Shown here: one piece after another, positions 23,574-29,670 of the stretch | Numbering within the stretch: position 1 is the stretch's first letter | Layout: each line of letters starts with the position of its first letter | Position numbers and translations under genes: made by a program | The notes under the pieces: generated by a model | What the model was told of the DNA's origin: nothing | What the model saw: the letters and a program-made list of their open reading frames with translations, nothing else | The model's database searches: none | From: Porticoccus sp963974675 | GTDB lineage: Bacteria > Pseudomonadota > Gammaproteobacteria > Pseudomonadales > Porticoccaceae | Length of the DNA stretch: 29,670 bases | Reading direction: 5' to 3' | Assembly: GCA_963974675.1 (NCBI GenBank) | Contig: CAXBDQ010000025.1 | Coordinates: 1 to 29,670 of the forward strand

Positions 23574-25787
23574 ATGTTATTTGGTAGAAAAAAACGAAAG
23601 CCGATTGTTATTCCTAAAAAAGAAGTTGCAGAGTGGAAATACTCAACCTGTAATTACTGCTCAACGGGTTGTTCCATTGAGCTTGGTATTAATGATCAGG
23701 GGAAGGTGGTCACCAGCCGTGGTCATGCGGGTGCTGATGTGAATAGAGGCAAGCTCTGTATAAAAGGTTTGCTGGAGCATGATCTTTTTGATTCAGCAGG
23801 GCGCGGAACTGAACCGCTGGTGCGAAGTAAGCCCTATGAAGATTTTGAAGCGGCCAGCTGGGATCAGGCGCTAGATGTTACGGCGCAAAAAATTAAAGAC
23901 ATTCAACGTAAATATGGTCGTGATTCTTTTGCCATTGTTTCTACCGGCCAGTTGATGACGGAAGAATTTTATACCTTGGGGAAACTCGCCCGAGGTTGTA
24001 TCGGCACCAACAATTACGATGGTAATACCACACTCTGTATGGCGTCTGCAGTATCGGGTTATAAGCGTTCTTTTGGTTCTGATGGCCCCCCGGGTTGTTA
24101 TGATGATTTTGAACATACCGAATGTTTTATGGCATTTGGTTCTAACCTACCTGAACAACACCCTATTATTTATTGGCGGCTTAAAGAGGCTCTAGAGAAG
24201 CGTAAATTTCCTGTTATTGTGGTTGACCCTCGGGTGACCATGCTAGCCCAGTTTGCTGATATTCACTTGCCGATTACTCCTGGCACGGACTGCGTGTTAA
24301 TTAACTCAATGTTGCATGTGATCTTTTCTGAAGGGTTGCAGGATCAAGCTTATATTGACACCCATACTAATGGTTCGGAAGAGCTGATTAAGCTGGTTTT
24401 ATCGGAGGCCTATAACCCGAAAGTAGCCCAACATGTTTGCGGTATTGATGAAGATCGTATCCGTACTGTGGCGAGGCTTTATGCACGTGCAGGCAGTGCC
24501 ATGTCAATTTGGACTATGGGTATTAATCAAAGCACTCATGGCTCTGATGGTGTCGCCAATATTAATAATCTTAATTTGGTGACAGGCAACATTGGTAAAC
24601 CGGGAGGGACGAGTCTTTCCATTACAGGGCAATGCAATGCTATGGGTACTCGAGAGTGGTCATCCTGCTCTGGATTGCCGGGTTATCGTTACCTTGAAAA
24701 CGAAAAAGACCGTGAATATATTGCAGATTTTTGGGGCATTGATCCCGAATTTTTCCCCAAGCAACGAGGTTTGTCTGAAACCGATATTTTCCCCGCCATC
24801 GAGACCGGTGAAATCAAAGGTTTGTGGTTGGTAGCGACCAACCCCATGACCTCTATGGCAGATACCGCACGAATCAGAAAGGCCATGGAAAAATTGGAAT
24901 TCCTGGTGGTTCAAGATTGTTATGAGGACGTTGAGACCAATGAGTACGCCCATGTCTTTTTGCCCGCTGGTGTGTGGGCAGAGAAGGAGGGTTGTCATAC
25001 CAATACAGAACGTCGAGTCAACCTGACTCGCAAGGCGCTTCCTCAGTACGCTAATTCAAAGCCTGACTTATGGATTTTTAATGAACTGTCAAAACGCTTT
25101 GATCATGGCAGTGTTATTGACTTCCCTTACTCGGCAGAAGATGTTTTTGACGAGATGAAAGAGCTATCTGTGGGTAAGGGTAGGATATTGGATATTTCGG
25201 GGATGAGTTACGACAAAATCGAGCAGGCTAGAGGTATTCAATGGCCCTATACGCAAGTAGATGCTCTGCGTGACAAGGAAGAGAAGCCTAAAGGTGCCTC
25301 AAGGCTGTACACCGACGGTCAGTTTCAGACCGCCGATGGCCGGGCCAATTTGATCTGTGTGAATTTTATCAACAACAACGAACAACCCTGTCAGGATTTC
25401 CCTTTCTGGTTAAACAGCGGTCGTGTGGTGGAACATTTTCATACCCGCACTCGTACAGGAAAAGTGGGCAACTGTAACAAGTTTAGCCCTACACCCTATA
25501 TGGAGATGAACCCGGATGCTGCCGCTGAGCAGGGCATTGAACATCAACAATATGTGAGATTGGTATCACGCCGTAGTGATGCGGTGGTGATGGTGCAGCT
25601 CACCCATCGTGTACCGCGAAACATGGTGTTTATTCCATTCCACTACCACGATTGTGTCAATCGACTAACCCTGGGGTTGTTGGATCCTTATTCCAGGCAA
25701 CCGGCTTTTAAGCAGTGTTCTGTTCGAATTGAGCCTGTGGATCAGCAAGAAGCTGCGGTACTGAATGTTCAGCGACGTGCTTTTTAG
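23574..25787 (+). CDS. narB: Assimilatory nitrate reductase, NarB/NasA-type molybdoenzyme
   Basis: It reduces nitrate to nitrite at a bis-MGD molybdenum centre. The N-terminal [4Fe-4S] cysteines are C26, C29, C33 and C62. The Mo ligand is C155 in a motif diagnostic for the family (TLCMASAVSGYKRSFGSDGPP). The C-terminal molydopterin-dinucleotide domain includes FHTRTRTGKVGNCNKFSPTP. There is no Tat signal, so it is cytoplasmic. At 737 aa it has the length of cyanobacterial ferredoxin-dependent NarB and lacks the C-terminal [2Fe-2S] extension of NADH-type NasA. No flavoprotein partner gene is present; a ferredoxin/membrane anchor fusion begins 18 nt downstream and is the probable electron donor. 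A weak AGGTG lies 11 nt before the ATG. Confidence 0.93.
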   Translation: MLFGRKKRKPIVIPKKEVAEWKYSTCNYCSTGCSIELGINDQGKVVTSRGHAGADVNRGKLCIKGLLEHDLFDSAGRGTEPLVRSKPYEDFEAASWDQALDVTAQKIKDIQRKYGRDSFAIVSTGQLMTEEFYTLGKLARGCIGTNNYDGNTTLCMASAVSGYKRSFGSDGPPGCYDDFEHTECFMAFGSNLPEQHPIIYWRLKEALEKRKFPVIVVDPRVTMLAQFADIHLPITPGTDCVLINSMLHVIFSEGLQDQAYIDTHTNGSEELIKLVLSEAYNPKVAQHVCGIDEDRIRTVARLYARAGSAMSIWTMGINQSTHGSDGVANINNLNLVTGNIGKPGGTSLSITGQCNAMGTREWSSCSGLPGYRYLENEKDREYIADFWGIDPEFFPKQRGLSETDIFPAIETGEIKGLWLVATNPMTSMADTARIRKAMEKLEFLVVQDCYEDVETNEYAHVFLPAGVWAEKEGCHTNTERRVNLTRKALPQYANSKPDLWIFNELSKRFDHGSVIDFPYSAEDVFDEMKELSVGKGRILDISGMSYDKIEQARGIQWPYTQVDALRDKEEKPKGASRLYTDGQFQTADGRANLICVNFINNNEQPCQDFPFWLNSGRVVEHFHTRTRTGKVGNCNKFSPTPYMEMNPDAAAEQGIEHQQYVRLVSRRSDAVVMVQLTHRVPRNMVFIPFHYHDCVNRLTLGLLDPYSRQPAFKQCSVRIEPVDQQEAAVLNVQRRAF

Positions 25788-25805
25788 TGAACCGATTAAG
25801 GAGCA

Positions 25806-27773
25806 ATGACTGGTGAAACGATTATGAATGATTTATCTGAGCTGCAAGATGCCAAGAATATGGCTGTTGAAACGCCACGTGCAGACGGCAGTACTTTGTG
25901 GGAAATTCGGACAGAAGAGCAGCCCTACGCATTTTTGTCCGATAAAAAGGTCGATGATAAAAACCGTTACGGGCAGAAAATAGATTTGCTGGATTTATCC
26001 GGATTGCCGGAGAATCGCCCCTTATATATTAACGAAAATCCTGAAGTGGGTTGTAACCCTAACCGGAACAAACAACACGGATTCTTTTTTACGGCGGACA
26101 ACTGTATTGGTTGTCACGCCTGTGAAGCAGCCTGTAGTGAGAAGAATGAGAATCCGGCACATATCGCCTTCCGTTCTGTAGGCTATGTGGAGGGCGGCAG
26201 TTACCCGGATTATAAGCGCATGAATATTTCAATGGCTTGTAATCATTGCGATGACCCTGTTTGTTTGAAAGGGTGTCCTACAGGAGCGTATACCAAACAC
26301 GCAGAATTCGGTGCCGTGTTACAAGACCCCGACACCTGTTTTGGCTGTGGTTATTGCACGTGGGTATGTCCTTACAATGCGCCCCAGCTGGATCCAATTC
26401 AGGGGCAAGTATCTAAATGTAATATGTGTGTGGATCGTCTTGAGGTGGGTTTAAAGCCTTCCTGTGTTTCAGCTTGTGTAGGTAATGCTCTCGATTTTGG
26501 TGTGATAGAAAACATTCCGGAAAATCGTGATCAGGCGAAAGTTACAATACCCGGTTTTCCTGATCCAGAAATTACCCACCCTAATATTCGGTTCCAGCAA
26601 ATCACCGAAATGCCGGAAGAAATGAAGCGTACTGACTCCATGCCGGTTAAGTATCAGAAGGATGAAAAGGGCAGTTACAAAACGGTGGTAGATCAGAAGA
26701 AGGGTCGTACTCGTTATTGGAATTTAGCCCGCCTTAGCTCGAGAGAAAACCCATTAGTTCTCTTTACCTTAACCGCTCAGGCATCCATAGGCATTTTTGC
26801 ATTACTGTTTGTTGGCAGCCAGTTTGGAGTGGAAAGCTTACTCGCGTTTCGCGACACCGTGGCCTACGTGCCTTTAACGCTCTTCAGCTTTTTAATGGTG
26901 AGTTTTGGGCTCTTTATGTCCAGTATGCACTTAGGTAAACCCAAACGTTTTTATCGTGGCTTTAATAATTTGCGTCATTCACCCGTTTGCCGTGAAGGCC
27001 TAGGTATTGCAGTCTTTATGGGCGCGTTGGGGTTGCATGTATTGTTTTCCCTGCCAGCAAATAGCGTATTCCAGTGGTTGGATGCCACATTGTTTGGCGG
27101 CATTTTTTCTGAGTTACTGCCTGCTAGTTGGATGACCGGCCTTGCCAATGTATTTGGCTGGTTGGCGTTGCCTTCTGCTCTGGCTGGGCTGTATTACATG
27201 AATCGTTGCTATCGGATTAAAGCTCGTCCCTTTTGGAACCACTGGCAAGTGGTCACCAGCTTCTTTGGCAATATGTTAAGTCTCGGTGCTTTGGTAAGTG
27301 GTGTCGTCATTGTTGCCACGCTGGGATGGATGGACAGTGCTTACAGCTCGGCCATGATGATGGCGGGCATATTGATGCTGCTTGGTATCGCTGCCGAGAG
27401 TATAGGTTTGATGGCTCATTCTAGAGACCTGAACAGCGCTACTCATGAGGGTGCCGCTTCGCACTTTGTTCAGTGTACTACTTTTGGTAAAACCTACTAT
27501 TGTCGCAATGTACTACTTGGGTTCAACTTGTTATTGATGGTTGGGCTGTTGGCATTTGCCGGCGATGGCACCATTGCATTGATTGGCTGGAGCTGTGCCG
27601 GATTGCTGTTGTTGACTACCAGTGTTGTGGGTCGGGCCTTGTTTTACGTGCTGGTGATTCCCACCACCATGCCCGGTGCGTTCTTTTGGAAGAATAAAGG
27701 TTTCGAACAGCACGCTCGGGATATTGGTTTGGCAGAGATGCCGCAGGTAGGTGTGATTCCAAATGCCCACTAG
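25806..27773 (+). CDS. DmsB-DmsC-like fusion: four-cluster ferredoxin plus membrane anchor
   Basis: Residues ~92-235 are a DmsB/NrfC-like electron-transfer domain with 16 cysteines for four [4Fe-4S] clusters: C100/103/106/110, C145/148/153/157, C178/181/184/188 and C205/208/220/224. An extra C83 and a ~90-residue N-terminal extension precede it. A linker (~235-305) leads to about eight membrane helices (~310-640) of the DmsC/NrfD-anchor type, which oxidise quinol in related enzymes. The two subunits are normally separate genes. Following the nitrate reductase by 18 nt, it probably carries electrons from quinol to that enzyme on the cytoplasmic side. AAGGAG at 25798-25803 is only 2 nt from the first ATG, so the second ATG (25824) may be used. 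Confidence 0.88.
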   Translation: MTGETIMNDLSELQDAKNMAVETPRADGSTLWEIRTEEQPYAFLSDKKVDDKNRYGQKIDLLDLSGLPENRPLYINENPEVGCNPNRNKQHGFFFTADNCIGCHACEAACSEKNENPAHIAFRSVGYVEGGSYPDYKRMNISMACNHCDDPVCLKGCPTGAYTKHAEFGAVLQDPDTCFGCGYCTWVCPYNAPQLDPIQGQVSKCNMCVDRLEVGLKPSCVSACVGNALDFGVIENIPENRDQAKVTIPGFPDPEITHPNIRFQQITEMPEEMKRTDSMPVKYQKDEKGSYKTVVDQKKGRTRYWNLARLSSRENPLVLFTLTAQASIGIFALLFVGSQFGVESLLAFRDTVAYVPLTLFSFLMVSFGLFMSSMHLGKPKRFYRGFNNLRHSPVCREGLGIAVFMGALGLHVLFSLPANSVFQWLDATLFGGIFSELLPASWMTGLANVFGWLALPSALAGLYYMNRCYRIKARPFWNHWQVVTSFFGNMLSLGALVSGVVIVATLGWMDSAYSSAMMMAGILMLLGIAAESIGLMAHSRDLNSATHEGAASHFVQCTTFGKTYYCRNVLLGFNLLLMVGLLAFAGDGTIALIGWSCAGLLLLTTSVVGRALFYVLVIPTTMPGAFFWKNKGFEQHARDIGLAEMPQVGVIPNAH

Positions 27774-27819
27774 TAAAAAATTCTGGTTTTTTCTTAAGTA
27801 TTTTTTCTGTCACCTTTGT

Positions 27820-27858
27820 CCCCCGAGCTGATTTACAAAATTAGCTCGGTTTCGGGGG
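27820..27858 (+). terminator. Hairpin after the nitrate reductase operon
   Basis: CCGAGCTGATTT (27823-27834) pairs with AAATTAGCTCGG (27838-27849), 12 bp with one G-T, loop ACA; outer CCC and GGGGG runs could extend it. The following T tract is only TTTC, so termination strength is uncertain, but position 50 nt past the stop fits. Confidence 0.6.
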
Positions 27859-28001
27859 TGTCAGCGAGATATCTGAACAGTTGTCTGGTGTAGATCAAAT
27901 ACTAAACGTTCACAAACATTTAATATCGCTCCCTCAAAATGATCAGGTAGACCGTTTATGTCTGTAATCTGTGTTAGGTTATTTGTATTGGAGTGCAGTT
28001 T

Positions 28002-29267
28002 ATGACAGTTATTTGTTCATCGGCTCAAGAGGCAGTTGCGCAGATTAAATCTGGTGATCGGGTTTGGTGTCATTCTATGGCAGCGACGCCCTATAAAATG
28101 TTGGAGGTGTTGGCCGAGCATGCATTAGCGTTAGAGGACGTTGAACTGCTGCAACTGCACCTTGAGCATGCGGAGGCTGTTTGTCACCCTGATTTGGAGG
28201 GTCACCTTCGCAATCGCTGTTATTTTGTCAGTCACAGTACTCGCAAGTTGGTTAATGAAGGTAAGGCAGACTACGTTCCTATCTTTTTGTCGGAAATCCC
28301 AAAACTTTTTCGCAGTGGCAGGCAGCCCATTGATGTGGCTTTGATTCAGGTTTCCCCTCCAGATTTACATGGTAATTGCTCCCTAGGGGTTTCTGTCGAG
28401 GCAACCTTGGCCGCTTGTAATACAGCCACAACCATCATTGCTCAAATCAACCCAAATATGCCCAGGACCCATGGTGATGCTTCTATCCCTTTAAAGCTAA
28501 TAGATTATGCCGTTGAAATTGACAGTGAAATTCCAAGTTTTGAGCTCTCTTCTCCCTCTGAAGTCTATGCCAATATTGGCCGTCATGTGGCCGAATTGAT
28601 CCGGGATGGAGACTGTCTGCAAATGGGTATTGGCGGTATTCCCGATGCGGTGCTTATGAACCTTACGGAACATCAGCATCTTGGTATCCACACGGAAATG
28701 TTTTCCAGTGGTATTCTGCCATTGGTTGAATCAGGAGTGATAGACAATAGCCGAAAGGTGATTCATCGTGGCAAGCTAGTCACTGGATTTGTGATGGGGT
28801 CAAAGGGGCTGTATCAGTTTGTGGATGATAATTCTGAGGTAGCCTTTCTCGATATTGAATACGTCAATAATCCTGCGGTGATTCGTAAAAACCCTCAAGT
28901 TGTGTCTATTAACAGTGCCATTCAGATTGACCTGACCGGTCAGGTTTGTGCAGATTCTATTGGGGATAAGGTTTACTCTGGTTTTGGTGGTCAGGTGGAC
29001 TTTGTGACAGGCTCTCAATTATCTGAAGGGGGGCGTTCTATTATTGCGTTACCCTCGACGGCCATGTCGGGTCAATTTTCCCGTATTGTCCCCTACCTCA
29101 GCAAGGGGGCGGGTGTCGTGACATCTAGGGCTCAAGTGGATTATGTCGTGACAGAATATGGCGTGGCTTATCTTCATGGCTTGTGTCTTAGTGAACGGCG
29201 AGAGCAGTTGATTGCTATTGCGCACCCGGGCTTTAGGGATGAATTAAAGAGCAAAATTCGTGTTTAA
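28002..29267 (+). CDS. Acetyl-CoA hydrolase / 4-hydroxybutyrate CoA-transferase family protein
   Basis: This two-domain class I CoA-transferase moves CoA between a carboxylic acid and an acyl-CoA through a glutamyl-CoA intermediate. Motifs are QVSPPDLHGNCSLGVSVE in the first domain, and MGIGGIPDAVLMNL followed by LGIHTEMFSSG, whose Glu is the expected catalytic residue; FGGQVDFVTG and YGVAYLHG follow in the second domain. The 421-aa length suits Cat2/4-hydroxybutyrate CoA-transferase-like members. The ATG at 28002 has GGAG 8 nt before it and is preferred over a GTG nine bases upstream. No hydroxybutyrate pathway genes are visible nearby, so the natural substrate cannot be set. It appears to be a single-gene unit. 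Confidence 0.88.
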   Translation: MTVICSSAQEAVAQIKSGDRVWCHSMAATPYKMLEVLAEHALALEDVELLQLHLEHAEAVCHPDLEGHLRNRCYFVSHSTRKLVNEGKADYVPIFLSEIPKLFRSGRQPIDVALIQVSPPDLHGNCSLGVSVEATLAACNTATTIIAQINPNMPRTHGDASIPLKLIDYAVEIDSEIPSFELSSPSEVYANIGRHVAELIRDGDCLQMGIGGIPDAVLMNLTEHQHLGIHTEMFSSGILPLVESGVIDNSRKVIHRGKLVTGFVMGSKGLYQFVDDNSEVAFLDIEYVNNPAVIRKNPQVVSINSAIQIDLTGQVCADSIGDKVYSGFGGQVDFVTGSQLSEGGRSIIALPSTAMSGQFSRIVPYLSKGAGVVTSRAQVDYVVTEYGVAYLHGLCLSERREQLIAIAHPGFRDELKSKIRV

Positions 29268-29542
29268 ATAGATGAAGGGGTTGTCTCTTTTTGTGCCGTA
29301 TCGACCTCCTCTCGAGGTGTGTTGCCAAGATAGATAATATTCACAGACATTCTGAATGTTTTCCTTTGTTGTCCACCAGATATCTTCATATTTTATTCTA
29401 GCTAAAATGGGTATATGCCAGCTGATATACTTTGGCTCCTAGCGGTATAATGTCGTCCTTTTTGTCGTGTGTTTATAGGGAAATCCCTTGGCAAGTAAAT
29501 CTCACCGGTATATCTAGTGAAATAACCCAGGAAGTAGAAACA
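29268..29542. promoter_or_regulatory. Intergenic region with prfC promoter and leader
   Basis: A consensus -10 box TATAAT occurs at 29446-29451, preceded by GCGG; the -35 region (TGATAT, 29423-29428) is poor. Transcription from near 29458 would give an ~85-nt leader to prfC. ACCTC-CTCTC-GAGGT at 29304-29318 is a small hairpin without a T tract. No gene is supported here. Confidence 0.5.
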
Positions 29543-29635
29543 ATGGCTGATGCCAATTTTGTCAATGAAATCAACAAGAGACGCACGTTTGCTATCATCT
29601 CTCACCCTGATGCCACCCAGCCTTTCAACGCTTAA
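29543..29635 (+). pseudogene. prfC: 5' fragment of peptide chain release factor 3
   Basis: The first 24 codons, MADANFVNEINKRRTFAIIS then HPDA, match the start of RF3, which reads KRRTFAIISHPDAGKTT in E. coli. AGGAAG is 8 nt upstream of the ATG, so this is the genuine gene start. After the Ala codon (29612-29614) the sequence leaves the family. Instead of the P-loop residues GKTT it reads TQPFNA and stops at 29635, so nothing of the GTPase remains. RF3 releases class I release factors from the ribosome. The break is at the position where SXT/R391 elements integrate in prfC; a functional prfC with a replaced 5' end may exist beyond the element. Misassembly at the window end is the alternative. 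Confidence 0.8.
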
Positions 29636-29670
29636 AACCACCTTTCATTGCACACCACAATCACATCTCT
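29615..29670. mobile_element. Possible edge of an SXT/R391-like integrative element at prfC
   Basis: From 29615 to the end the sequence bears no resemblance to prfC, though the break falls inside a highly conserved coding region. SXT/R391-family integrative conjugative elements are known to insert in the 5' end of prfC. No integrase or other element gene is within the window, so this rests only on the junction position. Confidence 0.4.

Noticed and set aside
29402..29641. Minus-strand ORF over the prfC start
   Set aside because: Covers the prfC -10 box, ribosome-binding site and conserved codons in antisense; no resemblance to a known protein.
1..29670. CRISPR array, tRNA, rRNA or complete insertion sequence
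   Set aside because: No regularly spaced repeats, no tRNA/rRNA-like segments and no transposase reading frame were seen; the only mobile-element hint is the prfC junction at the right end.

Overview
This window looks like the chromosome of a marine-type gammaproteobacterium of moderate GC, with affinities to Pseudomonas/Cellvibrio-like lineages. The clues are the pssA then leuA order, a large Pseudomonas-type HolD (DNA polymerase III psi) beside rimI, a RegB/RegA-type redox two-component system, and a nitrate assimilation cluster with the kinase/phosphatase, nirBD and nitrate transporter layout seen in pseudomonads. The identification rests on reading protein motifs by eye; no database search was possible.

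Left part (1-9892, + strand): pssA (phosphatidylserine synthase); leuA preceded by a leader peptide with five consecutive Leu codons and a plausible attenuator; then holD-like and rimI closely spaced. Next come a membrane PAS-GGDEF-EAL protein, a DUF523-DUF1722 protein, a small membrane protein/NfeD/SPFH cluster closed by a good terminator, and a glycine-zipper lipoprotein. The minus strand then carries tag (3-methyladenine DNA glycosylase I) and a small unknown gene.

Central part (11270-23117, - strand): a long co-directional block read from right to left. It runs cobA (siroheme precursor synthesis), nirB, nirD, a NarK/NasA-type nitrate transporter, a fused PP2C phosphatase-Ser/Thr kinase with a C-terminal membrane anchor, a two-CBS protein, a Met-rich TonB-dependent receptor, and regB-regA. 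Across a 456-bp divergent control region, the + strand carries a NarB/NasA-type molybdenum nitrate reductase and a fused four-cluster ferredoxin plus DmsC/NrfD-like membrane anchor. The reductase is short, has no Tat signal and lacks the flavin/[2Fe-2S] tail of NADH-type NasA. The simplest reading is that nitrate is reduced in the cytoplasm with electrons taken from the quinol pool, and that nitrite then goes to NADH-dependent NirBD with siroheme from CobA.

The divergent region reads as a nitrogen-control hub. It has an NtrC box almost identical to the glnA enhancer, a perfect IHF consensus, a near-perfect sigma-54 promoter facing cobA, a second good sigma-54 promoter facing the nitrate reductase, a perfect dyad over the cobA -12 element, and three 15-16 bp tandem repeats at the reductase start site.

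Right end (28002-29670): a CoA-transferase of the acetyl-CoA hydrolase/4-hydroxybutyrate CoA-transferase family, then the first 24 codons of prfC (release factor 3), where prfC similarity stops abruptly before the P-loop. The 5' end of prfC is the known integration target of SXT/R391-type integrative elements, so the last ~56 bases may be the edge of such an element.
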